Assembly: GCF_932526225.1 (NCBI RefSeq)
Contig: NC_064045.1
Location: forward strand, 11,650,442 to 11,714,441
From: Nematostella vectensis
Lineage: Eukaryota; Cnidaria; Anthozoa; Actiniaria; Edwardsiidae
DNA length: 64,000 bases
Direction of reading: 5' to 3'
A model generated the notes under the pieces. That model worked only from the letters and a program-made list of their open reading frames with translations. It did not search any database and was not told where the DNA came from. Shown here one piece after another: positions 1 to 10,791 of this stretch (its first letter is position 1; each line of letters starts with the position of its first letter). A program made the translations under genes and the position numbers.

Positions 1-1348
1 ATACACAACTTTAAATTGCTACTGAAAGGAATATAGCATAAACATAGCACAGCTTTGCTCAGATCAACCAAACTTTTAACCTTCCATCACACTCTTAACA
101 TTTTGCGGTTCCGACACATGACTCCGACACTATAAATCTCATTTCTGGTAAACATCACCCCTAAAAATTAATAATCATCTGACAACCAAACATGTATTTC
201 ACCACGAAATCCTTGTTCACACGAGCAAATATTTACCGACACATTTTAGGCAGCCGGTTTGGCCGAGAAGATGGAATGACAAAAGCACACTGAGTAATAC
301 ACTCGAACAACCCTTCTACTACCGATGCAAAATATTAAGAGGATGTGAAAGCAATATTATGTGAGTTTTGAATTTTCTCATGTAGTCCTGTGTACACCCC
401 GGCATGATCTCATGATATGATAGGTCTTTCATTCACCGAAAACAAACATGCCAAAAAATAACTTTAAAACATTTCACTTCCTATGTAAAGCAGCATGTCC
501 CATCTGTAAAGACTTTCTTTTATGGCTTGTTATGTAAAAATGATTTATAAACGCTGGGCTCCTCAAATTAATATCACAGGAATTGTTAGTTGACCCCAAT
601 TTCTGACAGCTGACTCAACCACTGTATTTCCCCCGCAGTCGTATATAAAAATCTTAATACTATAGTTTTAGTTAATGTAAATTTCCTTTTAATAACACAA
701 ACAAAGCTAAATGTTTCATATGTTTTCAAAACTGAAAGCCAATCCTTACACATTCCTTTAGTTGTCCATTACTGTAATTCCTTGGGGTTTATTTCGGGAC
801 TCTTGGGGATCGTTTCGGGTCCCGGGATCAGTTGGGGTACTTTTGGGGATCGTTTCGGGTCCTGGGATCGTTTCGGGTCCTGGGATCATTTCGGGTCCTG
901 TACCATTCGTTTCCAAGAAATTATCGCCAAAATTCCAAGGGGATAGAGTAAAAACTCACAAAGTTCTTAACTTACTAAATTGAGGGTTGTTCGGAGCACG
1001 ATAAGCATTGTATCTCGCATCCAAAGCCAGTATTTGCTGTGAAATATTCATTGTTATGTTGTTATGCTTTTAGACCTTTCCTTTTCGCCGCCATCTTGAA
1101 AAGCGAAGACGCACACGGCACAGGAAGACCAAGTATCTCTATTTGTGAAACGACAGGAAGCCCAACAACACCGTGATCTTTCCTTGCTTGCTTTCGCAAA
1201 AAAAAATTGTTGCAGGTCGCACGCGCATTTTTTTGCGTGTGACACTCCCTTTGAAACTTGTTTTGCATTTCTCAAAGTCGCACGAAAAGTAGAACGGTCC
1301 TCTACTTTTTGCAATATATTGTTTCAAGCCGCAGGAAAAAACTTCACA
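1..1348. other. No gene recognised
   Basis: AT-rich sequence with only short open frames that show no recognisable protein features. The one structured part is the short G-rich tandem repeat at 788-905, listed separately. Confidence 0.5.
788..905. repeat. Short G-rich tandem repeat
   Basis: About five degenerate copies of a unit near ggatcgtttcgggtcctg, with spacing varying from about 18 to 30 bases. A small minisatellite. Confidence 0.7.
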
Positions 1349-1865
1349 AGATAAGAGAGGGACACTTTGGTATTACCATTACCCGCGCGCCATGTCGATT
1401 CCGAATCTGGCTATTTTTAGTAACCACCACCCCACCACTGCGCGTGAGGATTTGCTCCTTTTATTTTGTCCTACTCCCCCGCGGGTTGCGTGTTGTCGTT
1501 TTGACAACTAGATAGGAAAGAAGGAGATCATGTAAAATAACTCGGAAGCTCGGAGGAAAAAAACAAGGCTAACTTAAGTAAGCAAGATTGGAAAATATAC
1601 TCACAGAAAGCTAAATCCCTGAATAGTTTGACTGTTTTTTTTTTTTTTTGGGCGGCGAAGTCAAGTGAAGAAGAAAGAAAAAAAAAACCGGCGAGCGATA
1701 AAATGGCTGTGATACCGCGTTTGATTCAAATCCCGACTCCAGCTTGTAGAATAACAACATAATAATTTAACATATAATAATAACAACATCAAAGAGGTAC
1801 AGTAATATCTCCCTCTTTATTTTCTCACTATTACAAAAGCTCAGATACTTCAGCTTGCTGGCTTT
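1349..1865 (-). repeat. Inverted partial copy of the long-TIR element end
   Basis: This stretch is a diverged reverse complement of about 3990-4482. It shares the terminal sequence starting ataagagagggacactttgg, the block with ccaccaccccaccactgcgc, and the inner block ending near gctcagatacttcagcttg. The arms are about 500 bp each and face each other across some 2.1 kb, so the transcript or single strand could form a long foldback. It is best read as a truncated second copy of the element at 3482-4495. Confidence 0.75.
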
Positions 1866-2811
1866 TTAAAGAATTTAAAACATTCCCAGAAATAAGAGAC
1901 AACATGGCCGCCACGCATGCGTAATAGTGCACAAACAATGTCAAAATGGCTGCCATTTATTATAAGGAAATGTGGGGAGACATCACAATTTATCAAATTT
2001 TCTCGTTTCAGAGATTTTGGGCTCACGATGCAGGACTCGAAAAAAAAAAAAACCCTTGCCATTCGAGTGATACACTTTCCGTTCAAACGATGCCAGAGAA
2101 AGCCCTATAATTGTTCCTTGGACATTGCACTTTTGTTCGCTTGAGAGTATACAATCCTCCATACATTCTCTGTAATTTAATTGAAATCGGGCATAAAAGT
2201 AGTCGTTTAAAAGATAGAATTGTTCGCTGCATCACAGGTGCAGGACTCGAAATTGGTAAATCGACTATCCTTCCATCAAATTGGCCAATAAAATAGGCAG
2301 TAGCGCCTCCCAATCTTGTTCCCGAAGAAATAACATTTGATTTCGTTATGCCTAGTTCAGGAACCATTATTGTTGTCTTTAAGATACAGACTGAAGCAAG
2401 GAAAAAGGTGCGCTCCGCAAGAATAACTTCTCTCCGTCTGTTCGTTCTCCATTTTGTTTTTAAACGGCCCCACGGCTTTCTGGGATAGACACAGGGGAAC
2501 CATAAAGCCTATCTAGAATACATTTTTTTTTATTTGCGCATATGTTTTCCAACCTCAGCAAGACTGCCGCAATTCCATTATCATTGGACGTATCAAATCA
2601 GAGATGCCCCTTGCACGTTTAAATACCGCTTATACTACTTTTATTAGGAATTTTAGTCAACGTGATTAAAAACTTCTAGTGTACCACCAAAGGGAAGCCC
2701 CTGTGCTGGCCGGAATCTCGTTTTTATTTGTGATACCGCTGTTATTCCTCGCGGGCCTAGCAAAATGTGAGCCCAGAAAAACCGCTGGCTAATGTCCCTT
2801 ATTTCTGGGAA
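1866..2811. other. No gene recognised
   Basis: AT-rich spacer between the inverted element end and the left boundary of the large duplication. Nothing recognisable on either strand. Confidence 0.5.
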
Positions 2812-3481
2812 TGAATTCTTTATTTCGTCCAGTCATAAACACTGAAAATTGTCGAAGAAATAATTGGAACATAATAAATTGAATACCCTAAACACCTCCT
2901 ACAAACCATCCCCGATCTTTTTGTGGTAATAAAAGAAACATATCTATAATATAAATGAATTTATTTTAATTTTTGCGCGCGAAAAAATGCCGGCGTGTTG
3001 CAAGTTTTTGACAATGCCTCAGTCACCTTGACCTAAACAATGCGCACAATTTATGCGCAGTGAGATTTGAAATCAAAATTTGCTGAACGAATACTTGCTC
3101 TTATTTTCTAGCTCGTCTTTTTTGTTTTCTTCCCGCTTTTTTGAGCCAAAAACCTATCAAACTGAATTTATTTTTTGACGAAGTACTCTGGTAAACAATA
3201 ACAGCAGATCTTGTGTCAAAATTGTAAAGAAAAAAGATTGCAGAGTTTGATTTTAGAGTCGTTCGTTGGTTATGGAATCCATCAAAGTCCACTGAATCAA
3301 GAAACTGTAGAGAAACTGTTAAAATCTGATATTTATGAACTTATCTTCGCATGGTGATGAAGAATAGGGTTCACCCGGGAAAGCAAATGGCGCTTCATTG
3401 ACTTCTCCAAGACCTGTACACTTGATATCTAGCTTGAATGGGAAGGAAAAGGGGATTAAAAAGGCAAAGAAGTAAGTCATA

Positions 3482-4495
3482 CCAAGAGATCATAAGATAA
3501 GAGAGAGACACTTTGGTATTACCCGCGCGCTATGTCGATTTAGTAACCACCACCCCACCACTGCGCGTGAGCATTTTTACTCACCCAGCCCCCGCGCTTT
3601 GGCATTTTAAGTACATCTGTTGTTTGCCGATGTTTTGTGACTTGAAAAAAAAAACAAAAAAACCATCCTATTTGCACTATTAACATCGACAATTTTATTC
3701 TAGCATCATGGATACAGTCAGATGGGGTTTATTAAGGGGATAGTACTTCGAGAATTGCAAGATTCCAAAAACGTGTAAAAAAAAAAAAGACTTCAGAGCG
3801 GAAAACCTCGTGCTTCAAACACCGCTTCCGCTCTACTTGCTGCTCTTTGTGGTTTCTCAAACATTTATTATCTTCCTGGTGGTCAAACAAAATCTGTAAG
3901 TTAGATATGATATTGATTTTTGTGAATATTCCGGTTAGTTCAGAAGGAATCCAAGAAAAATATATTTCATAAAACCATCCTTGTAGCGAAGGAATGCATT
4001 TTTGTGATGATCAAAGCCAACAAGCTGAAGTATCTGAGCTTCTCTAATAGTGGGAAAATAAAGAGGGAGTCATTACTGTACTTCTTCGATGTTGTTTCTA
4101 GACATTTCTATAACTATTAAGTATATTATACAAGCTGGAGTGATTTGGAGGATTTGAATCAAACGCGGTATCACAGCCAATTTTTCGCTCGTCGCTATTT
4201 TCTTTCTCCTTGACTTAGTTATTTTTAAAGTTTATTTGCCAATCTTGCTTGTTAGACTTGTTTTTTCTTTTTTTTTTCCGAGTTATTGTTCATGATCTCT
4301 TTTCATTACTATCGAGTTGGCAAAACAACAACACGCAACCCAAAGGGGAGTATGGTCTCTTGGTAGGACAAAGTAAAAGGAGGAAATCCTCACGCGCAGT
4401 GGTAGGGTGGTGGTTACTAAAAATAGCCAGATTCGGAATCGACATGGCTCGCGGGTAATACCAAAGTGTCCCTCTCTTATCTTATGCTCTCTTGG
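3482..4495. mobile_element. Long-TIR DNA element (non-autonomous), copy 1
   Basis: The element starts ccaagagatcataagataag and ends with the inverted form (cttatgctctcttgg). The terminal inverted repeats run about 110 bp or more. Flanks are tcata on the left and ccata on the right; the paralogous copy at 18641-19952 has tcata on both sides, which supports a 5-bp target duplication. No transposase reading frame is visible, so it is non-autonomous and the superfamily is open. Confidence 0.8.
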
Positions 4496-5559
4496 CCATA
4501 GAAAACTCGAACTCGTAGTCTAATTAATATGTAAATTATTCAATCAATCAATGGTAAACCTTTACCTACTTTTCTTATGTCACGGGCGAGAGGCTTTTAA
4601 AATTTAATTTTACAACAGCAAATAGTCGGAGCAGCTAAGGATTATCAGATCGTTCACACTTTTCCCCCACTAACTCCCGCGTTTTATCAATGCATTCATC
4701 TTTGATTGCATTCTCGTTCCCAGAGCCTCCTCCGTTATCTCGTGTTTGTTTGTTTCAGCCAGCATGACTGAGTGGCTCGAGGAACGGAACGCTTTGAACG
4801 TTGACCTGTGACCGCTAATACAGCAGACACAGATACTCAGGTTTCCTAAGCCAAAGGAAGCTATACTTTTGAAGATGTTTAAGTACTGCTTTTCTCAATG
4901 TGATCCAGGAACACGCCCGTACCCAGGGGTAGGGAGGGGGGGGGGGGGGGGAGTGGCAAGGTTGCGTTCGCTACGCCCCTCTCCCACCTGCCCACACCTA
5001 CGAGGGCAAAAAGTCCACTTTCTGAGCCTTGGTAAAAACTACCAAAACAGGCATAAGAATACTATGTCAGCAGGCGCGTACACAGGGGGATGCACCACGC
5101 CTCCTTAGCGGCCAAAAAGTGGGTCATTTTATATTAGGGAATCTTCAAGCACTATGTTTTTTTCCATATGATACCTTTGACTGCGCACCCCTCCCTCAGC
5201 CAATCCTGAGTACACTCTTTGTTTTTGTTTTTGCTGGGAGGCCACAAGGCCGACCAGCACACTAATCTTTCGATCCCGGGCTTTGAGTCAGCGGAGTGTC
5301 ATTCTGCGCATTGCCGTATGCGCCGCAGTTTTATATGCAAGGACAAAAAGTGTCCATGGATGGCTCCTGTCCTGTAGATCAGACTTGTTTTCGTATAACT
5401 ACCTAAAAGGACGTTTGGGATTCCTTTGGAATTTGTGCCGCTCAGTACTGGAAACGATAGAAGAATGTGCTTCGACTGGCTGGCTTGACGACGTCCATGT
5501 TGATTGCCCCGTTCGGACTGCTACATTTTCTCCTTTTCTAGGTAGTAATACCACTGTCA

Positions 5560-5945
5560 ATGCACAATTACAAGAATGCTGTTCAAATTGACTGCTATGA
5601 CTATACTCTCTATGGATATCTTGGAATTATTAGAAATGCACAGAGGCCTCTGCTAGCAGGGAACACAATAGCAAGAATGCTTTGCAAATTGACTGCTTTG
5701 ACTATACTGTCTATGGATATTTTGGAATTATTAGAAATGCACAATAACAAAAATTCTGTGCAAATTGACTGCTATGACTATACTGTCTTTGGATATCCGT
5801 GAACCAGAAGAAGGAATACAATACACCAAAAGCTGGAATTCGACTTAGCCAAATTTTCGTCTTTTATAAGTCGAATTCCAGTTTTTGGTGTATTGGAATT
5901 ATTAGAAATGTGCAATAACAAGAATAATGTTCAAAAACAGTGGTA
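5560..5945. repeat. Degenerate tandem repeat flanking the Penelope-like element
   Basis: Several diverged units contain aattgactgctatgactata and tggaattattagaaatgca, spaced roughly 70-100 bp. Another partial unit reappears beyond the Penelope-like element near 7855-7945, so the element appears inserted into, or bracketed by, this repeat. It includes a 75-bp hairpin (5820-5894). Confidence 0.65.
5820..5894. repeat. Short hairpin derived from Penelope-like termini
   Basis: Bounded by aatacacc and ggtgtatt, with a stem of roughly 27 bp around a core related to the Penelope-like arm (ccaaattttcgtctt). Related pieces lie at 34856-34942 and 15811-15875. Confidence 0.65.
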
Positions 5946-6002
5946 TCACTACATTATGAATATCTTGGAATTATTAGAATACTCCAAAAACTGGAAATCG
6001 AC

Positions 6003-6044
6003 TCTGCCAAATTTTCGTCTTTAATAAGACTTCTTCAGGGCAGA
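6003..6044 (-). ncRNA. Hammerhead-ribozyme-like motif, left arm
   Basis: Inverted duplicate of the motif at 7739-7780, read on the minus strand. It has the same stem I (TCTGCC with GGCAGA), CTGAAGA core, stem II hairpin and GAAA. The orientation is opposite to the right-arm copy because the arms are inverted. Confidence 0.55.
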
Positions 6045-6441
6045 CTGAAGAAGGTGAATCGTTACAAGCTTATTTACATCAGAATAGTGGCGCGAGACGC
6101 AAAAACATTACAACTGACAAAAACGCGCATTTTCTAGAATAGCGCGCGCTATGGATAAAAAGAATTTACACATCTCTACGTGGGTTCCTACTACAAAAAA
6201 AAGTCATCACTATTAAGACCCCGCGGGTAGATAGACTTAAGCCGATAAGCCCACTGGCCTTCCCTTTCCCTAAGCTGAGCCTCAGAGTTACACTTATCTA
6301 TAAGTTGTACCATAACATTATTAAGACCTAAATGATTGTCGCAATGAAAATGTTGATAGATAAGTTCATCCTTAACTTTTTCACTAACCGGTAAACTAGG
6401 GGGCTAAAAATGATTGACACTCAAAAATGATTTAAGAATGA

Positions 6442-7612
6442 TTTAAAGTTGAAAAGGAAATCATAGACTCTTCTCCAGTTAAGCCTTATTTATGGCGTAG
6501 GTATATCGATGACATTTTCATGATCTGGACTGAAGGTGAGGACACTCTGAGAGAGTTTATGGCTCACATGAACTCTATACATAGAACTATAAAATTTACG
6601 TTTGAGTGGTCCACTAGTCAGGTAATTTTTTTGGATGTTTCACTTACTCTTAGGGATGGGTTAATATCTACAGATCTTTAAATAGTAAGCCTACTGATAA
6701 GCATCAATATCTTTTCATACGTCCTGTCATTCGTCTGCTGGTAAGAAAGGCATTCCTTTTGGGCAGGCACTACGTATCCGTAGGATATGTTCGGAAGACT
6801 CTTCTTTCGAAAAGAGGGTATTAGAGTTACAAGGTTATTTAGTTGATAGGGGTTATGACAGCAGGTTTGTGGGGAGGGAAGTTGACCGGGTTAGACGTAT
6901 TCCTAGGGTCGACACATTGAAAGACAGGCGTAAAGGTAGGAATTATCGTGTACCTTTTGTAGTCACTTTTCATCCAGCTTTAGCTAATTTACCTGGTATT
7001 CTTCGTAATTTACAGCCAGTTCTAGAATCTTCTAGTAGATGTAGGGGTGCTATTGGTAGGGTACCTATGGTGGCTTATAGGAAACCTAGGAGTTTAAAGG
7101 ATATGTTGGTGCACTCCTCTCTTAAAGAGGATGGTACTCAGGTTAGAGGTTGTGGTAAGTGTGGCGGTAAAAGGTGTAGGGTGTGTAACTTTCTTAAGAC
7201 AGGGCGGGAGTTTCGCAGTACAGTTACTAATAAGAAATATGTCATTAATTTTGACTTACTGTAACTCAGATTTTGTTGTTTATCTAATTACTTGCTCTAT
7301 GTGTAGCAAGCAATACGTAGGGTCTACTATCAATAGTTTTAGGAAGCGTTTTAATAATCATAAAAGTAGGTTAAATAAGCACCCTAGTTTACCGGTTAGT
7401 GAAAAAGTTAAGGATGAACTTATCTATCAACATTTTCATTGCGACAATCATTTAGGTCTTAATAATTGTTATGGTACAACTTATAGATAAGTGTAACTCT
7501 GAGGCTCAGCTTAGGGAAAGGAAAGGCCAGTGGGCTTATCGGCTTAAGTCTATCTACCCGCGGGGTCTTAATAGTGATGACTTTTTTTGTAGTAGGAACC
7601 CACGTAGAGATG
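6442..7612 (+). pseudogene. Penelope-like RT plus GIY-YIG endonuclease, broken
   Basis: The reading is split over several frames. At 6442-6681 a frame carries WRRYIDDIFMIW, the catalytic Asp-Asp of the RT palm, followed by a VIFLDVSL strand. From about 6745 to 7264 a second frame continues the RT thumb and linker (KKGIPFGQALRIRRIC), with a Cys cluster near 7145-7190 (CGKCGGKRCRVC). From about 7255 a third frame starts the GIY-YIG domain with VVYLITCSMCSKQYVGST. A last frame carries WAYRLKSIYPRGLNS and stops at 7612. The order fits the family, but the N-terminal part of the RT is missing and at least three frameshifts exclude activity. Confidence 0.85.
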
Positions 7613-7738
7613 TGTAAATTCTTTTTATCCATAGCGCGCGCTATTCTAGAAAATGCGCGTTTTTGTCAGTTGTAATGTTTTTGCGTCTCGCGCCACTATT
7701 CTGATGTAAATAAGCTTGTAACGATTCACCTTCTTCAG

Positions 7739-7780
7739 TCTGCCCTGAAGAAGTCTTATTAAAGACGAAAATTTGGCAGA
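7739..7780 (+). ncRNA. Hammerhead-ribozyme-like motif, right arm
   Basis: In order: TCTGCC (7739-7744, stem I 5' strand), CTGAAGA (7745-7751, CUGANGA core), a stem II hairpin (gtctt paired with aagac, 7753-7766), GAAA (7767-7770), a very short stem III region (attt), then GGCAGA (7775-7780, stem I 3' strand). Cleavage would fall after 7774. This is the type I layout with minimal stem III known from termini of Penelope-like elements. Against full activity, there is an unpaired A before stem II and the cleavage-site base is U rather than the usual C. It is inferred from sequence only. Confidence 0.55.
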
Positions 7781-8282
7781 GTCGATTTCCAGTTTTTGGA
7801 GTATTGTATTCATTGTTCTGGTACGAGATCGCGACAGTTTGGGCTTTTTGATTCTATTGGAATTATTAGAAATGCACAATAACAAGAATGCTGTGCAAAT
7901 AAATTCGCCATTACTACACCATGGATATCTTGGAATTAGAAATGTAAGAAATCTAAAGAAAACTAAACCATGGAGGAGAAGACAAAGTGATAATCCCCTT
8001 AAAACCACCAAATAGGATTTTAGTTTGTACTACTACTTTTGCTAACGCGACCTCGAGTTTTCAAACGTAATTTGATATGTCACTCTCGCGAAGTCTAGAC
8101 GAAAAGACATCAGATTGGCTCCTTTCGAAAGCGCAGTATTATCATTTTTGAAAGCCTTTTTTGCAGGTCAAACAGTTCGCCACCTATATTAAAAAAACTT
8201 TTTGGTTATGATTTATTTAAAGCTATAAGATTAAGAGTTTTAAGATAAAATAAAGTAGAAATATTTCCTATTACCAATTTTA

Positions 8283-9149
8283 ATGCAAAAATACTTTATT
8301 TTTCGCGTTTATACTAGAAAAGTGGGAATAAATTATATATTCATAGAGGGACGTGCTGGTATTCTTGATCTGCTCGATCCTCATGTTGTTTTGCGCATGT
8401 GTGAGTCTCACATCACTTGCGCTGTTATGGCAGCTTTGGCTTGTGTCAATTTATGGTCAAACATGGCCGAGCCCATTAGTTGCCTTAAACGAAAAATATC
8501 AGGCGAAGAAACCGGTACCTTCGATCCCCAAAATGTTCAAAATGCGAACAATACCAACGACAAGAGCGTGACATTTGCTGACGTTCTTGGAAAACAGCTA
8601 GTGTCGGTGAAACATATCACACCAACTTCGAGCTACGAAGATGTAAACAAGGCGTTCATTCGCAGTAAAATTTGTAGTCGGAAAATTTATGAAGTTACAG
8701 ACGAAAATAATTACATCATCCCTGGCAGATATCCTGGGGCAAATGGACTATCAAAAACGTATCTAAAGTGCTGCTTTCCACAACCAGCCTCAAGCCCAGA
8801 TTTCCTGGAACGAATGCGAACGCAGATGGTTTGCTTGGAAAATGCATATATGGGCGATAGCTCGAACTTAGAGCTTATTGGTCTTATCAGAGTGCGAAAT
8901 ATTTCGTATGAAAAGGAAGTCTTCGCGCGATATTCTATCGACCACTGGATCCATTTTCAAGACTGCATGGCGGCTCATTTGCTGCAAACAAATAGAGGGG
9001 AATTTGACAAGTTCATTTTTAAGCTGGTCCTTCCAAAAGGCTTTTATGTCGGAGGTACGGTTGAATTTGCAGTTTGCTTTAAGAAGAATGGGCAAGAATA
9101 CTGGGATAACAATAGAGGCAATAATTTTACTGTGAAGTGTTGCGAATGA
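8283..9149 (+). CDS. PP1 regulatory subunit 3-like glycogen-targeting protein, copy 1
   Basis: Intact single-exon frame of 288 codons. It should tether protein phosphatase 1 to glycogen and so favour dephosphorylation of glycogen synthase and phosphorylase. The PP1-docking RVxF-type motif is KSVTFAD (about residues 94-100), followed by LGKQLVSVKHI, as in the PPP1R3B/C/D group. The C-terminal third is a CBM21 carbohydrate-binding domain (about 170-287) with IRVRNISYEKEVFARYS and the hallmark EYWDNNRGNNF. Mammalian liver-type members are also about 285-320 residues and single-exon. Translation may start at the first ATG (8283) or at the internal MAEPISCLKRK (8463). A conserved AATAAA follows at 9539-9544. 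Its neighbour downstream is MPG. The subtype cannot be fixed from sequence alone. Confidence 0.9.
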   Translation: MQKYFIFRVYTRKVGINYIFIEGRAGILDLLDPHVVLRMCESHITCAVMAALACVNLWSNMAEPISCLKRKISGEETGTFDPQNVQNANNTNDKSVTFADVLGKQLVSVKHITPTSSYEDVNKAFIRSKICSRKIYEVTDENNYIIPGRYPGANGLSKTYLKCCFPQPASSPDFLERMRTQMVCLENAYMGDSSNLELIGLIRVRNISYEKEVFARYSIDHWIHFQDCMAAHLLQTNRGEFDKFIFKLVLPKGFYVGGTVEFAVCFKKNGQEYWDNNRGNNFTVKCCE

Positions 9150-10599
9150 AAGACGGCTTGTTTCTTTCTTTGAGTTTAGAGTTTTCATTGAAATGAGTTG
9201 GCTACCGTAGACAGGACAAGTTTAGTCATTTGTCTCCAAAGATGCAATGCATAGTCGAGTCTTCAAAACAACGCCAGCCATCACTAGACGGACAAAGCCA
9301 AGTGAAGAGTAGGAACAAATAACAATTTGTAGTGAGACCAAATGTCTAAGTTAATTCAAGCAGATATTTTGTTTTACATTAGACAAGTCGTTCTATTTAG
9401 ATGCTATGAGTGGAAACGATTTATGCAGAAGATTTATTCATGTACATCTAAGTTTGAAAACCTGAAGAGAAAACGAACTATTAGAGTAGCAATAGTTGAA
9501 AAACTGTTATCAGATTATAAGATATACGACGCAGTTTGAATAAAACTATGAGGAACAAGTAAAACAATCGATGTTTTTTTAAAAGGTATTGTATAGCATA
9601 TCATTGCAATCATTATTTGAAAAAGAACATTTATTGATACCGGTAATGGGAAGGAAAGAGTCGAAATCATTGGTGATCTAGCGGAAAAAAATAAATCCAT
9701 CTAGATAGTACCCAACTGGCATTAACCTGTTTAACCAAAGGTTTCGCGACCAGACTAAAAAAACGTACTACTCAAAATTGCACTTGAAAAGTGACGCCCC
9801 CTTTTAGAAAGGGTGACTAATATCTAAGTTAAAAATAAATCCTTTAAAATATTCATCATGTCATTGAGCATGCATGTAGAATTAAAAAAAAATTTAACCA
9901 CTATTCGTCAAATGGGCATATTTCCCATTTTCATAAATGGAACCTGTTTTACATCGTCTCTACTTTCCTTTGTAAAGATAAGGATTTTGCGCAGTAGTGA
10001 TTTACTATATACTTTCTCTATTCAACACACATTTGTGATAATGCTAAAATAAGGTAACAGTATGCCATGTTTTTCACTTAAATTTCTGGTTGTTTGCGTA
10101 AATACTGAATATATATTTAAAAAAAAAGAGAAGTCGCTTTACTTCTTGCCCTGGGGCGATTTACCCTTAACAAGAATTATCTTGTTTTACAGAATAAATA
10201 TGTCAAACTGTGGCCCTCGGGACGATTTAGCGTCCATGTTTTGAAGTTTTCTGATTTGTTCAAATCATATCTCTATCTGGATGTCTGTATAAATGCCATT
10301 GAGGACCAAACATTTGTTGTCTCACGAGTCGGTAACGAAAATCCTCTCGAAAAAATTTGACAAGTAAAATTCTAAAAATATTTAAACTATCCTTGGATAA
10401 ATTTTCCAGAGAAGACGAGAAAGGCCGACTGGCCAAAAGATGTCATGCAGGAAAAAAAATGTGTTTCTTCCCGTCCGATAACAATTGATTAGTTCTGTGA
10501 CAAGGTAAGGAGGTGGCGTTTTACTGTTTAGCCTGAGTGATAACTGTTAGAGATCGGTTAAATACATTGTGTTTGTTCGAGGATGAAAAAGGAGAATAC
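9150..10599. other. PPP1R3 3' region and intergenic spacer
   Basis: AT-rich sequence matched along its length by copy 2 (21977-23319). It contains the probable polyadenylation signal of the PPP1R3-like gene (aataaa at 9539-9544, conserved at 22368-22373). No other gene seen. Confidence 0.6.
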
Positions 10600-10692
10600 T
10601 AGGCTCGGTTTCCAGCCGTGACTACGTCGCGCTCCGCTAATGGGAGAGGATCGCGTACGCACCGAAACCACTACGGCAGGAAACAGAGCCTA
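10600..10692. mobile_element. 93-bp MITE upstream of MPG, copy 1
   Basis: Terminal inverted repeat taggctcggtttcc paired with ggaaacagagccta, with an inner match ccgtg/cactacgg. It is flanked on both sides by the 9-bp target duplication ggagaatac (10591-10599 and 10693-10701). The same insertion with the same duplications sits at 23320-23412, so it predates the large duplication. It lies 100 bp upstream of the MPG start and is probably transcribed as 5' leader. Confidence 0.8.
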
Positions 10693-10791
10693 GGAGAATA
10701 CTCAAGTCCTTGGCAGCTGGGACCCCTGTGTCAACTACCAGTATTTTTGGGATACCTGTGGAACATGAAAAAAGCCTCCCTTTCTTCCAAA

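Larger units (their letters stand above)
4496..5978. other. Flank shared with copy 2, then unassigned sequence
   Basis: Up to about 4905 this matches copy 2 (near 19953-20630). From there it is unique to copy 1: a poly-G run near 4936, a fragment beginning cgcccgtacccaggggtagg that resembles the ends of the element at 37597-37880, and diverged repeats from 5560 on. A 102-codon frame at 5283-5591 has no recognisable features. Confidence 0.5.
5979..7805 (+). mobile_element. Penelope-like retroelement with inverted terminal arms
   Basis: Two arms of about 420 bp (5979-6401 and 7382-7805) are near-perfect inverted copies of each other. They enclose about 1 kb of plus-strand coding remnants: a reverse transcriptase fragment with a YIDDIF motif and a GIY-YIG endonuclease. 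This pairing of RT and C-terminal GIY-YIG is diagnostic of Penelope-like elements. The right arm includes the last codons of the endonuclease and its 3' end, so the left arm is an inverted copy of the element's 3' end. Each arm holds a hammerhead-like motif. The element is 5'-truncated and frameshifted. It lies only in copy 1 of the large duplication. Confidence 0.85.

Noticed and set aside
7646-8011. Minus-strand 121-codon frame and its counterpart at 5940-6137
   Set aside because: Both are readings of the inverted Penelope-like arms and share the same codons because the arms are copies; neither resembles a protein.
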